A DNA stretch of 64,000 bases, from assembly GCF_006385705.1 (NCBI RefSeq), contig NZ_VFRQ01000002.1, forward strand, positions 434,001 to 498,000, read 5' to 3'. The translations under genes and the position numbers were made by a program. Origin of the DNA: Pontibacter mangrovi. GTDB taxonomy: Bacteria > Bacteroidota > Bacteroidia > Cytophagales > Hymenobacteraceae. This document shows positions 44,206 through 55,400 of this stretch, in pieces; position 1 is the first letter of the stretch, and each line of letters begins with the position of its first letter. The notes under the pieces were generated by a model. The model searched no databases, was not told where the DNA came from, and saw only the letters and a program-made list of their open reading frames with translations.

Positions 44206-44601
44206 CTACTTGTTAGGGTATGTTTCGTCGTCCTCGTCGTCCTCACGCGCCGGCGGGATGTCGATGTTCTCAAATAACTTGTCGATTTTGGCTGCATACT
44301 CGGCCGTGTCATCCAGGTAGAAGATCAGTTCCGGGATGATGCGTACCTGGTTCTTGATGCGCTGGGCCAGTTGGTGCCGGATGGTTTTGACGTTGAGCCG
44401 CACCTCCTGCAGCACTTCCTCGTTGTTTTTAGCCATCATGATGCTCAGGTATACTTTGGCCACACCCAAGTCTGGCGATACGCGCACGACGCTCACCGAT
44501 ATATAAGCGCCCCCGAACAGGTGCGGCACCTCCCTCTGGAAGATGTCGGCCAGCTCTTTCTGAATCAGGCGCGAGAATTTCTGTTGTCTTTTACTTTCCA
44601 T
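44206..44601 (-). CDS. rbfA: 30S ribosome-binding factor RbfA
   Basis: Assists maturation of the 30S subunit, acting at the 5' end of 16S rRNA helix 1, and is important in cold adaptation. Starting at MESKRQQKFSR the product has 131 residues. Family blocks: FSRLIQKELADIFQREV, VSPDLGVAKVYLSIM, and LNVKTIRHQLAQRIKNQVRIIPELIFYLDDTAEYAAKIDKLF. The acidic tail (DDEDDETYP) extends beyond E. coli RbfA. First gene of the rbfA-methyltransferase-permease run. Confidence 0.96.
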   Translation of the reverse strand: MESKRQQKFSRLIQKELADIFQREVPHLFGGAYISVSVVRVSPDLGVAKVYLSIMMAKNNEEVLQEVRLNVKTIRHQLAQRIKNQVRIIPELIFYLDDTAEYAAKIDKLFENIDIPPAREDDEDDETYPNK

Positions 44602-44797
44602 ACGAAGATGCAAATATCATATTAATTTCGCATTTTTACCCCAAAAGTGCCTCACTCATTTCGGGTCAGGCGCTTTTTGCAGACGCCTCTGAGGCAAAGG
44701 CTTTTGCTTATTTGCCTGGATGCGCTTGCACGGCACCGCCATTATACTTTGCCCGGCGGCTTTTTTATATTACCGTTTTCTATAACTCTGTCTTTCC

Positions 44798-46204
44798 TTG
44801 ATTAGTTACTTCCGTAGTATACTGCCTTCCCGTATTTTTTTGCTGGTGCTGCTGTTCCTCGGAATACAGCTGCCGTTGCTGCTGCTAGGCTTTCCGGGCA
44901 CGGCGCCTGAGCTGCTGCACATGCTGGTGGGGGAGCGGCTGGCAGAAGGCCACGCCATGTACCGCGACATCTACGATAACACGGCTCCTATCTCGGCGCT
45001 GGTGTTCTGGCTGCTGGATCTGCTGGCCGGCCGCTCTTTTATGGCGTACAGGCTTACGGCCTTGGGGCTGCTCCTGCTTCAGGCCCTCCTGCTCAACAAT
45101 ACCTTGAACCGGCACCAAGTATACGCCAGCAAGAACTACCTGCCGGCGCTGCTATACCTGCTGCTGGGCAGCCTCTCTTTTGAGTTTAACATGCTTACCC
45201 CGCTGCTTATCGGCAACACGTTCCTCATACTTTCACTACCCTACATCATCACCCTCTCCAGAGAGGGCTTTGAGAACAACCGCTTGTTTATAGGTGGGTT
45301 TATGCTGGGCCTGGCTGCCATGTGCTACCTGCCGCTGGCCGTATTTCTGTTGGTAGGGGTTTTCGCGGTCATCTTTTTTGCGTCCAACACCTTTCGGAGC
45401 GCCATGCTAATGCTGTGCGGCTTTGCCTTCCCGTATGCCGTGCTGATGACTTTCTACCTGTATACCAATACCGGGCAGGAGTTCCTGCAGCTCCACCTGC
45501 TGCGCCCGTGGCAACTGCAGGTGGCCTTTCTGCGCCCTCCGTCGGACGTAGCCAAAATCATGACGATCCCGGGTATCATACTCCTGCTCTCGCTGCTGAG
45601 CGCGGCCTCGCTGCCGCAGCGGCTTGTGTTTCAGGTTAAGTTTCAGCAGCTCATGTGGGTGTGGCTGGTGGCAAGCATGCTGGTCATCTTCACCCGCGAC
45701 GAGATCACGGTGGCTACTTTTGTGATCATTCTTCCGCCCATTGCTTATTTCGGGGAGTTTTTCTTTACCTCCGGCCGTAAAGGGTGGATGCTGAACACAG
45801 TATTTATGGTAATGCTGGCCGGAGTATTGATTTTGCGCTACCGGCTTGTGCTGGGCATCAACCAGGTGCTGCAGATGGATGAGTCGCCGCTGTTGCTGCC
45901 TGAGCAGGTGCAATTGCCGGTGCAGCACAGCACGGTGCTGGTGCTGGGCAACGACATCCGCTACTATATGCAAAACAAGCCTGTTACGCCATACCTTAAC
46001 TGGGAGCTGGCGCAACGGCACTTCGGCAAGCTAAACGAATACCAGGCGGTGCTGCAACTGCACGAGAATTTCCGCAACGAAATGCCGCAGTACCTGGTCG
46101 ATAAGGCGGGACTGATGCCGGAGCTCTCTTACAAGCTGCCCACTATCTTTGGCAAGTATGAGGAAACGGAAGACGCTGGGGTTTACCAGCTAAAGCAACC
46201 ATAA
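44798..46204 (+). CDS. DUF6427 family polytopic membrane protein
   Basis: A 468-residue protein with about twelve hydrophobic segments, starting with TTG (MISYFRSILPSRIFLLVL). The block MLVGERLAEGHAMYRDIYDNTAPISALVFWLLDLLAGRSFMAYRL is typical of DUF6427, a Bacteroidota family with the look of glycosyltransferase-C or O-antigen ligase-type proteins; the function is unknown. The C-terminal 120 residues are soluble (QVQLPVQHSTVLVLGNDIRYYMQNKPVTPYLNWELAQRHF). Its start codon is preceded by no Shine-Dalgarno. Confidence 0.82.
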   Translation: MISYFRSILPSRIFLLVLLFLGIQLPLLLLGFPGTAPELLHMLVGERLAEGHAMYRDIYDNTAPISALVFWLLDLLAGRSFMAYRLTALGLLLLQALLLNNTLNRHQVYASKNYLPALLYLLLGSLSFEFNMLTPLLIGNTFLILSLPYIITLSREGFENNRLFIGGFMLGLAAMCYLPLAVFLLVGVFAVIFFASNTFRSAMLMLCGFAFPYAVLMTFYLYTNTGQEFLQLHLLRPWQLQVAFLRPPSDVAKIMTIPGIILLLSLLSAASLPQRLVFQVKFQQLMWVWLVASMLVIFTRDEITVATFVIILPPIAYFGEFFFTSGRKGWMLNTVFMVMLAGVLILRYRLVLGINQVLQMDESPLLLPEQVQLPVQHSTVLVLGNDIRYYMQNKPVTPYLNWELAQRHFGKLNEYQAVLQLHENFRNEMPQYLVDKAGLMPELSYKLPTIFGKYEETEDAGVYQLKQP

Positions 46205-46626
46205 TACTAATCTTGATTGATTATTGCGCATGGATTGGTTCCACAGTTTATTTAAAGTCTAAAACCCACCCCTATGAGCTACGCTCGCTAGCTCAAAACT
46301 CTCGTTTTGGCTAGTCCAGAGGAGGGGAATCAGCCTGTAAATTTGTAATAGGCACTGCGCACGAACTAACTGATAGTGGTATAGGTCTAGACAAATGGAA
46401 TGATGCGCCTGCTTCATTTCTATAGCTTACCTACAGCTTATAAACCCACCTCTAACTCTTATAAGGAGGGGCGTCTGCCTGTAGCCTTATCAAGAATATT
46501 GCGTACGTACCAACTGATATTGGTATAAAAGGGGCTGCAACGGCTCTATAGTTTTTTCTGAAACAGAAAGGCCGCCCTATACAAGAGCGGCCTTTCTGTT
46601 ATATAAAAATTATACTTTCCCGCAGC
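46205..46626. repeat. Intergenic region with two degenerate repeat copies
   Basis: Two related units occur in tandem: 46265-46395 (starting ACCCACCCCTATGAGC, ending AACTGATAGTGGTATAGG) and 46444-46540 (starting ACCCACCTCTAACTCT, ending AACTGATATTGGTATAAAA). The first shares GAGCTACGCTCGCTA with the element at 1774-2004. No gene seen. A terminator for the minus-strand rpiB lies at the right edge. Confidence 0.6.
46562..46600 (-). terminator. Terminator of the glyA-tatC-rpiB operon
   Basis: Stem AACAGAAAGGCCGC (46562-46575) with GCGGCCTTTCTGTT (46587-46600), followed on the minus strand by a short T-containing run. Confidence 0.75.
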
Positions 46627-47064
46627 TTAGCAGGCGGCAATTTTGCTTACTCTGTTCTGGTGGCGGCCGCCCTCAAACGCTGTGCTCAGGAAGGCTCTTA
46701 CCATTTCTTTGGCCACGTCCTCTGACACAAACCTGGCAGGGATGCACAGTATGTTGGCGTCGTTGTGCTCGCGGGCCAGCTTTGCCAGCTCCGGCAGCCA
46801 GCACAGGGCCGCCCGGATTTCCTGGTATTTGTTTGCCGTCATGGCTACGCCGTTTCCGCTTCCGCAGATCAGGATACCATAATCGGCCTCTTTGTTTACC
46901 ACCGCCTTGGCCAGCGGGTGCACATGGTCCGGGTAATCCACGGAAGCCTCAGAGCCCGGCCCAAAATCCTGAACCTGGTGCCCCATCTCGGCCAGCACCT
47001 CTTTCAGCATGTTCTTGTAAGTATAGCCGGCATGGTCGCCGCCAATTGCAATTTTAAGAGCCAT
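46627..47064 (-). CDS. rpiB: ribose 5-phosphate isomerase B
   Basis: Interconverts ribose 5-phosphate and ribulose 5-phosphate in the pentose phosphate pathway; also acts on allose 6-phosphate in some species. The 145-residue protein has AIGGDHAGYTYKN (Asp10, His11), the catalytic cysteine in LICGSGNGVAM (Cys67), and the C-terminal NANILCIPARFVSED. Its start codon overlaps the tatC stop (TAATG), so translation is coupled. Confidence 0.96.
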   Translation of the reverse strand: MALKIAIGGDHAGYTYKNMLKEVLAEMGHQVQDFGPGSEASVDYPDHVHPLAKAVVNKEADYGILICGSGNGVAMTANKYQEIRAALCWLPELAKLAREHNDANILCIPARFVSEDVAKEMVRAFLSTAFEGGRHQNRVSKIAAC

Positions 47065-47909
47065 TAGGATTCGTTGTTTTGTTCGTTAAGTCGCTTCAGG
47101 TCACTTTTACGTATCGAGTGCGATACATGGATGCTGGCCTCATAAAGCAGCATCAGCGGCAGGGAAATTAATAGCTGGCTCACCACATCCGGCGGCGTGA
47201 TGATGGCACCCACTACCAATATAACCACCAGCGCGTGGCGGCGGTACAGCTTCATGGTTTCTGCCGTAATCAGGCCAGCCTTTGTCAGGAAGAAGACGAT
47301 GACGGGCATCTCAAACATAAAGGCGCAAGCCAGGCAGAGGGTGGTAAGGGTGGAAACGTACGACGACAGGTCGAACTCGTTAATAATGCTGGGGTCAACC
47401 TGGTAGCCCGCCAAAAAGTTGATGGAGATCGGCGAAACCACATAGTATCCGAACAGCAGGCCCATCACGAAAAGTATGGACACAAAGAATACGGCTCCCT
47501 GTGAGTTTTTGCGTTCCTGCGGGTAGAGCCCAGGCCTCACAAAGCGCCATATCTCCCAAAACGCATACGGGAAGGCACAGGCCAAACCTATCACCGCCGA
47601 CACCAGCAAGTGCATCGTGAACTGCCCGCTCATCTGCCGGCTCTGGATGGTAAAGCCCATCTCGTCAAAGCACAGCGCCTCTGAACCCAACCTTTGGCCT
47701 ACTTCGCACATCACCCTGTAGCTTAAGAAGTCAGTGCGTGAGGGGGCAAGTATAATGTCGTGGAACACGAAGCCTTTCGCCAGAAAAGCTGCGGTAGCAA
47801 ATACAAAGATGGAGCCTAGCGCCCTGATGATATGCCATCTTAACTCTTCGAGATGGTCCACAAAGGACATCTCCTGCGGCTCTTTTTCCTCCAAAAACGG
47901 TTGGTCCAT
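47064..47909 (-). CDS. tatC: Sec-independent protein translocase TatC
   Basis: Core receptor of the twin-arginine translocation system, exporting folded proteins across the inner membrane. I take the ATG at 47907-47909 (MDQPFLEE...); the TTG at 47912 would add one residue. The 281-residue product has SFVDHLEELRWHIIRA at the N-terminus and six transmembrane segments, including FPYAFWEIWRFVRPGLYPQERK and VFFLTKAGLITAETMKLYRRHALVVILVVGAIITPPDVVSQLLISLPL, the signature region. Sits between glyA (33 nt upstream) and rpiB. No tatA seen in this window. Confidence 0.95.
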   Translation of the reverse strand: MDQPFLEEKEPQEMSFVDHLEELRWHIIRALGSIFVFATAAFLAKGFVFHDIILAPSRTDFLSYRVMCEVGQRLGSEALCFDEMGFTIQSRQMSGQFTMHLLVSAVIGLACAFPYAFWEIWRFVRPGLYPQERKNSQGAVFFVSILFVMGLLFGYYVVSPISINFLAGYQVDPSIINEFDLSSYVSTLTTLCLACAFMFEMPVIVFFLTKAGLITAETMKLYRRHALVVILVVGAIITPPDVVSQLLISLPLMLLYEASIHVSHSIRKSDLKRLNEQNNES

Positions 47910-47942
47910 CAAAAGCGGTTCCTCCTATACGTTCTGTTCTTA

Positions 47943-49217
47943 TTAATAAGCGAAAAGCGGATATTCCTGCATCCAGTTGTTGATATCGCTGCGCACGCTC
48001 TTTATTTTACTCTCATCGCCATGGTTAGCCAGCACCGTGTCGATGTATGACACGATACGCTCCATATCCTGCTCTTTTAGGCCGCGGGTTGTAATGGCTG
48101 CCGTGCCCACACGCATGCCCGAGGTAACGAATGGCGACTTGTCATCAAACGGCACCATGTTTTTGTTGATGGTGATGTCTGCCTGCACCAGGGTATTCTC
48201 GGCCAACTTGCCAGTTATACCTTTAGAACGCAGGTCAATCAGCATCATGTGGTTGTCTGTGCCACCGGAGATGATGTCGTAGCCGCGCTGCAGGAACGCC
48301 TTAGCCATTGCCTGTGCATTTTGCTGCACCTGCTTCACGTAGCCCAGGTAATCATCAGACAGAGCCTCAAAGTATGCTACCGCCTTCGCTGCGATCACGT
48401 GCTCCAGCGGCCCGCCCTGCGTACCCGGGAAAACGGCGCCGTCCAGCAGCGATGACATCATGCGTATTTCACCTTTAGGCGTTTTCAGCCCGAATGGGTT
48501 CTCAAAATCCTTGCCCATCATGATCATGCCGCCCCGTGGGCCACGCAACGTTTTGTGCGTCGTGGTGGTTACGATATGGCAATGCTCAAACGGGTTGTTC
48601 AGCAGGCCGCGCGCGATAAGTCCGGAAGGGTGGGAGATATCGGCCAGCAACAGAGCGCCAACCTCATCAGCAGCCTGACGCAGCTTTTTATAGTCCCAGT
48701 CGCGGCTGTAGGCAGAGGCGCCGCAGATAATGAGCTTTGGCTGCTCGCGGCGAGCCGTTTCTACTACTTTATCAAAATCGATTAACCCTGTTTCCTGCTC
48801 TACGCCATAGAAAGAAGGGTTATATAGTTTACCTGAGAAGTTTACAGGCGAGCCATGCGTCAGGTGGCCACCGTGCGACAGGTCGAAACCCAATATCTTA
48901 TCTCCCGGCTGCAGCACCGCCAGCATCACCGCTGCGTTTGCCTGCGCGCCGGAGTGTGGCTGCACGTTTACCCACTCCACTCCAAAAAGCTCCTTTGCCC
49001 GGTTAATAGCCAGCATCTCCGACTGGTCTACCACCTCACAGCCACCGTAGTAGCGCTTGCCCGGCAGCCCTTCGGCATACTTGTTCGTCATTACGCTGCC
49101 CATGGCCTGCATTACCTGCTCCGACACAAAGTTCTCAGAGGCAATCAGCTCAATGCCATGCATTTGGCGGGCTTTTTCTTTAGCAATCAGGTCAAATATG
49201 GCTGTATCTTTTTGCAT
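47943..49217 (-). CDS. glyA: serine hydroxymethyltransferase
   Basis: PLP enzyme that interconverts serine and glycine and produces 5,10-methylenetetrahydrofolate, the substrate of MetF encoded earlier in the window. The 424-residue protein has [11 protein letters not shown], the PLP loop [15 protein letters not shown] with Lys222 forming the Schiff base, and NKNMVPFD in the C-terminal domain. First gene of the glyA-tatC-rpiB operon; the tatC start lies 33 nt after the stop. Confidence 0.97.
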   Translation of the reverse strand: MQKDTAIFDLIAKEKARQMHGIELIASENFVSEQVMQAMGSVMTNKYAEGLPGKRYYGGCEVVDQSEMLAINRAKELFGVEWVNVQPHSGAQANAAVMLAVLQPGDKILGFDLSHGGHLTHGSPVNFSGKLYNPSFYGVEQETGLIDFDKVVETARREQPKLIICGASAYSRDWDYKKLRQAADEVGALLLADISHPSGLIARGLLNNPFEHCHIVTTTTHKTLRGPRGGMIMMGKDFENPFGLKTPKGEIRMMSSLLDGAVFPGTQGGPLEHVIAAKAVAYFEALSDDYLGYVKQVQQNAQAMAKAFLQRGYDIISGGTDNHMMLIDLRSKGITGKLAENTLVQADITINKNMVPFDDKSPFVTSGMRVGTAAITTRGLKEQDMERIVSYIDTVLANHGDESKIKSVRSDINNWMQEYPLFAY

Positions 49218-49344
49218 TCGTTCTGGTTGGATTTAGTGAGCGCTCAAAATTAAAGTATGCGCCGGAATAAACCAATGTTTCAGAAGTTTATATACGAAGC
49301 AGGCCCTGCAGCTAGATTTCCTGTTCTTTGCGTTTTTCAGATTT

Positions 49345-49381
49345 AAAAACAAAGGCCCGGTACTATTGCACCGGGCCTTTG
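49345..49381 (-). terminator. Terminator of the giant IPT/TIG protein gene
   Basis: Stem CAAAGGCCCGGT (49350-49361) with ACCGGGCCTTTG (49370-49381), followed on the minus strand by a U-rich run (49345-49349). Confidence 0.88.
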
Positions 49382-49403
49382 TAGTATAGCTTCTATCTAC
49401 TTG

Positions 49404-52400
49404 CTATTCTTTTATCACTTTCACTTGTGAGGTTTGTCCGTTTAGCTCTACCGTCAGCACATACATGCCTTTGGTTATCTTGTCGTAAACAGGCAGCTGC
49501 ACTTCGTTTTCTCCCTCTTCCAACTCCAGGCTTGCTCTGTACACACGCTGGCCAGTGATGCTGTGCAGCGTCAGGGTTGCCTTTCCGCTAACTTCGGCTG
49601 TAATGTATACTTTAGAGTTAAAGTTGATCGGGTTAGGCGCTACTAGTAGCTTCTGTACCAGCTCCAGCGCCTTCACGTTTATGGCAATCACTTTGCTGTA
49701 GTCAGTCGTTCCGTCCAGGTCTACCTGCTTCAGTCGGAAATAGATGGTGCCGCTGGCATTGCCGAGTTTGTGCGTAAACGTATAATCTGTTCTGAGCACG
49801 CTGTTGGTCACTTTGCTTTCTACCACACCTATCTTCTCGAAGCCCTGTTTCGGATCTGTGGACATCTCAACTTCGAAGTGCGAGTTGTTTTCCTCAGAGG
49901 CTGTTACCCATCGCAGCACCACGTTGCGCTTCTGCAGCGCCGCATCAAATGACATCAGCTCTACTGGCAGCGGTGTAATTATAGAGTTCAGGGCTACTGT
50001 TGATCTATACACTGAATAGCTGCTGTTGGTAATCGTGCCGCTCAGGTTTGTGGCAACGTCTTCTGCCGGCTGTGCCCTTACGTACACTATTGTTTCTGCA
50101 ACTGTTCCATTTCCATCGGTAGTCAGCGCTGTCACTGTCTTAGCCCAGGTTGTGGTATCAGTCGAGTCCATTGTAATATAGTAGTAGTCGGTCTTAGACG
50201 CCACTGCAATGTTCAGGTTTTCCCCTACTGGCAGGTACTGAGCGCTTACTGTATAAGATTGCGCTGCTGAATTTTCTCCGGCCTTCGCTTTAAAGCTAAG
50301 ACTGTTTGGCGTAACCGTAATGATCGGCTGCTGGATGTATAGCAGTTCTGAGCTTACTTCGTTTGCCTCGGCCGCCGTTATGGAAACCGTATTGGTTGTG
50401 GCGGATCTTGGCACCAGCATCTCCAGGGTGTTTACATCACTCTCCAGGAAGCTGGCGGTAATGCTTCCAACTTTTGCTACCCCTATGTCTTGCAACTGAT
50501 AGCCTTTTGCAAATACAGTCTCTTTAATGCGCGCCGGATTACTGCTGGTGATCTCAACGTTATCTGCATCCTCAAAGCGCACGATTACCGGGCTTGTCAC
50601 CTCAAAGGCTCCTGCTTCTGTCGTATTTGCTGCGTTTGTTAAAGTCACAGTTCCAGAAATAGCATCGTCTGGCACCGTTACCTTCACCCAGGTACCGCCT
50701 ACCTCATCGTAGCTTGTTACTGTGGCAGCCAGGTCAATCTTGTCTGCGTCTGCTGCCGGGATAGTTGCGCCGCCGTGTCCTTTAAAGTATACTTCCAGCG
50801 CACCATCTACGTCCCACAGGTTCTCACCTGAAATGGTTACTTCCGTTCCTTTCGGTCCTGATGCAGGGCTAAAGGAGCTATATACTGGCGCGTATACTAC
50901 TCTGAAGCTTTCGTTACTTGTTACTGTAGTTCCACCATTATATGGCGTAGTTACTGCAATTTGGCCTGCAAGCGCGTCATTTGGTACCGTCACCTGAATT
51001 TCTGTCGGCGACAGCACTGTGTATGTAGCTGGTATTGTTGATGCGCTTCCAGTAAATGCAACAGCAGTAGCCTCATCGAAGTTGGTACCCGTAATTGTAA
51101 ACGTTGTGCCTACCACACCGCCGCTTACTGAGAAACCAGTAATGGTCGGCGCGCCGATGATGGTCAGCGTTTGCGTTGACTCGCCGGTGCCGCTTAGGCT
51201 TGACACTCTTACGTTACCAGTTACAGCTCCAGCCGGTACGTTCACGGTTACTATATCCGTTCCTTCTTCAGTGGTGCTATAAGTCGCGCTGGAGATAGTG
51301 CCATTTATACGATTACCATTTGTGCTAGCGAATGTGACTGAAGGAGCAGTTCTTCTTACTTCGCCGCCTGATCTTGTTTGCTGATAATATTCATCTAATC
51401 TAGTACCTGATATAGTGACAGTGTTTACACCAGCGTATACTCTATTTTTATTAAGGTTAGAGACTAAAGGCTTATATACTGTTAGAGCATAGGAATCGGT
51501 TGAACCACTTTGTGTGGTAATTGTTAAAGCATTAGACGTCGTAACATCCACAACTGGAGCTATAAAAGCTAGCGATGTTTCACTAACAATATCAACATCA
51601 TTCAAAGGAATATCTATTCCTCCGTAATTGACAGTTATTGGCTCTATATAGTTTGTACCAGTTACATCAACCCATTCACCTGCATAAACAGCCGTTGGAT
51701 TTACAGATGAGATAGTAGGCTTCAGAATCTCGATTGCCACTGGATTACTTATTCCACTACCGGATGCTACTGTCATTGTGCCCGTTCTCGCAGTAGATGG
51801 AATCACAACCGTTACTTCCGTATCAGAATAGCTTCCCTCTGCCGGTGTAGCTGTTGCAACAGAACCTTCATTCCCATGAAATGTTACAGTCGGCGCTTTC
51901 AATTCCACACTAGATGTGGTTCCGTTATAGTATGAGCTTAGATTCTGACCTGTAATCGTTAGAACTGTACTGCCTGCATACCCTTTAGCTGTACCTTCCT
52001 CTGAAGTTAAGCTTATGATGTTTGGCTCAATAACTGTGTAGTTATCTTCGCTGGTACCTTTACCGGCAGGGGTTGTTACTACTATTGGACCTGTTCCGGC
52101 GTCAAATGGTGCTTTTACAGTTACAGTTTGGTACCCGGTAAAGTTTCCGGTTCCGTCTTCCAATTCGTCTATAACAATCCCTATGTTTGCAACAGGCCTT
52201 CCATTGAATGTTATTTCGCTGGCATTTTCTAAGTAGCGGCCTCTGATCGTTACCTGCTGGTTTGCATAGCTAGTAGTTGGCTCAAATGTAATATCAGTAG
52301 GAGCTGGCACTACAAAGTCTGCTTCGCTGGTAGCGGTACCACCTGCCGCTGTTACCTGTATTTTACCTGTAACAGCTTCGGTTGGCACAGGCACCATAAA

Positions 52401-55400
52401 CTCTGTAGAAACTGTCGCCAGGTCCACAGCTGTCAGGTTTGCATCATACTCGTCACCTTCTGCCTCTGTTCCCAGGAAGGTTACTTTAGACAAGCCCTGG
52501 AAATTTTCACCTGTAATGGTTACCAGGGTATTAGCTACTCCCTCCGTTGGGTCGAAAGAAGTAATAATTGGGGCAGGGAAAACAGTGAAGTCTGCTTCTG
52601 TTGTGAAAACAGTTTCATTACCCTCTACCAGGCTGAGTTTGCCTGTTGTAGCACCCACCGGCACGATTGCTGTGATAGTGTTATCTGGGTTCAGCGTAAA
52701 CTCTGCTGCTGTACCGTTAAACTGCACGCCCTCTACCTGGTTCAGGAACCAGCCAGTAAGCACTACTTCGTCACCTACTTTGCCTTGTGTTGGGCTGAAG
52801 CTGGTGATCTCCGGCACCGTCACTACCTCATAGCTCTCAGTACTAGGTTCGCTGGTACCTGCGGCATTGGTTACCATTAACGGACCTGTTACAGCACCGG
52901 TAGGCACTGTGGCTGTAATCTGTGTAGGAGAGTTCATGTCGAACGTTGCAGCTACTACCTCATCTCCTGTTCCTGTGCCCAGGAACGTAACCACAATGCC
53001 TTCACCGATAAACTCTGTCCCGGTAATTACCACCTGGTCACCTACTTTGCCTTTAACAGGGTCTATGTCCGTAATGGTTGGAGTCTGGATGATGGTGAAG
53101 TTTTCTTCGCTGCTGCCAGAACCTTCCGCATTTGTTATTGTGATAACCCCTGTAGTCGCGTCGATTGGCACCTGCACCGTCAGCTCTGCATCTGATACTA
53201 CATTAAAACCGCCTGGATTCGTGTCTGCGTCGTAGGCAGTTGTTATTGGAGCACTGTCGCCGAAAGTCACGGCTGTAGTACCCGTAAAGTTGTAGCCTGT
53301 GATAGTTACGGTGTTGGCGGCAACTCCCAGCACCGGGTCAAAGCTCTCGATAACCGGGATCAGGATAACGGTATAGGAATCTGTCGTAGTAACAGAACCT
53401 GCAGGGTTCGTGATCTGAAGCGGACCTGTTACTGCTCCGTCCGGCACGGTAACCAGAAGCTCTGTGTCGCTGGAGGCGGAGAAGACCGTTGCTGGCACTT
53501 CCGCACCGTCGGCACCCGGGAAAACAACTTCGCTTACATACTTCAGGTTCTCACCGGTAATGGTGATTTGTCTTCCAAGAGGACCTTCTGTAGGATCCAT
53601 GCTGGTATAAACCGGCGCTTGCACTACTTCAAATGGCCCGTTCCAGGTGGCAGTTCCGCCTTGTGTTTTTACAGTTACGGCACCTGTTGTAGCTCCTGTC
53701 GGAATGTTAAATGTAATCGCTGTGCCTTCAGGGCTAACCGTAAATTCTGTCGCCGCTGCGGTAAGCGTAACGCCGCCGAATACCACTTCCGTAGCTGTTC
53801 CGAAGTTCTCACCTGTAATCGTGATTTCGTCTCCTACAATACCATAGGTTCTTGCATCTGCTACTTCCAGCGCATCCTGTGTGTTGGTAACGCTGGTAAT
53901 AACCGGTGCCGGCACAAAGGTAAAGACTTCATCACTTGTGTCTTCTTTTCCCTCCGGCGCTACTACTTGTATCTTGCCTGTGCTGGCATCAGCCGGCACG
54001 GCTACTGTCAGTTGGTCATCTGTGGCAGGTATAGCCGTAACTGCTACTGTTCTGTCATCTGTTGCACCTTCACTATCTCCCAGGAACACCACCTGCGTTA
54101 CGCCCGATAGGTTTGTGCCTGTAATGGTAAGGGTCATGTTAGGGCCAGCGGCAGTAGGGGCAATGCCTGTAATAGTAGGAGCCGGAACATTAAACATTAT
54201 GTCGCTTTGCCCGTTGCCTGCAGGGGCTTTCACGGTAATATAGCCGGTGCCGGCGCCAAGTGGCACTGTAGTAGCGATGTTATTATCTGTAATGGTGAAT
54301 TGCGCCTCTACGCCGTTAAAGTATACTTTTGTAACAGAGGCCAGGTAATTACCTTGCAAGGTTACAGAGGTACCCACTGGGCCACCTTCACTCGGTAAAA
54401 ATGCTGTAATGGTTGGCGCCAGCACATCAAAGCTTGTTTCGCTTTCGTCGGAGCCGGCAGGGGTAACTACTGTAAGTTTGCCATCGGTGGCGGCTGCAGG
54501 CACGGCTACGGTAATTTCTGTGTCTGTTACAGAGGTTGGCGTGGCTGCTACACCGTTAAATGCTACGCTCGTTGCGCCGGTAAAATACTGGCCCGTAATG
54601 GTGATAACATCGCCGGCGCCACCTGCGGCAGGCATGAAGCCTGAAATAACAGGAGCTGGCACTACAAATTCCGTGGCAGAAGTCGCCTCATCGCCATATG
54701 GCGTAACCAGTTTGATAAAACCAGTAGAAGCGCCGGTTGGCACGGTTGTCGTAATTTCGGTGCCCGCCGTATTTACAGTAAAAGTATTTTGCAGCACATC
54801 TCCGAAGTATACTTCTGAAACACCGTTAAAAATGTTACCTGTGATGGTAACCGGTGTGCCCGGCACTCCCTGGTCTGGCGTGAAGCCTGAAATCTCTGGA
54901 GCCTGCGTTACCTCAATGGCATCCAAGAACGCATACGCATTCGTTACGCTGCTCAAGGAGAACTTAACGTCTGTGGCATTTCCTGGCAGATACACACTAT
55001 CGCGGATAACCTCAAGTGTCAGTGCATTTGAATTCCCTGAGGTATAGGTGGCGCCGTTATCGGTGCTGTATTGCACCTGCATTGTTGCATTGCCCCCGCG
55101 GGTAGTAGACAACTCTGCACTGTAGCTTACCTTAAAGCCTGTTGCCAAGGTCCCATCAGCGTTTCTCAGCTTTATGTTTACAAAAGCCGTCGTTGTTCTG
55201 AGCTGTGCGGAGCCGCCACTGCCGTCAGTCTCCAGGTCTGCACCGTCGATGCTCAGGCCGGAGGTTGTGACATCCGCGGCCGTATTGTTGCGCCAGGGAC
55301 CGTCGTAAGTTTTGGTTGTTTGCGCAAAGCTGAGGGAGACTATCCCAAGCAGGAAAACACACTGCAACAGCAGTGACCGGAGGAATCGTGTAAAAGGGGG

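Noticed and set aside
53568-55047. Plus-strand frames within the giant surface-protein gene
   Set aside because: They are antisense to the IPT/TIG repeats, low complexity and without domains.
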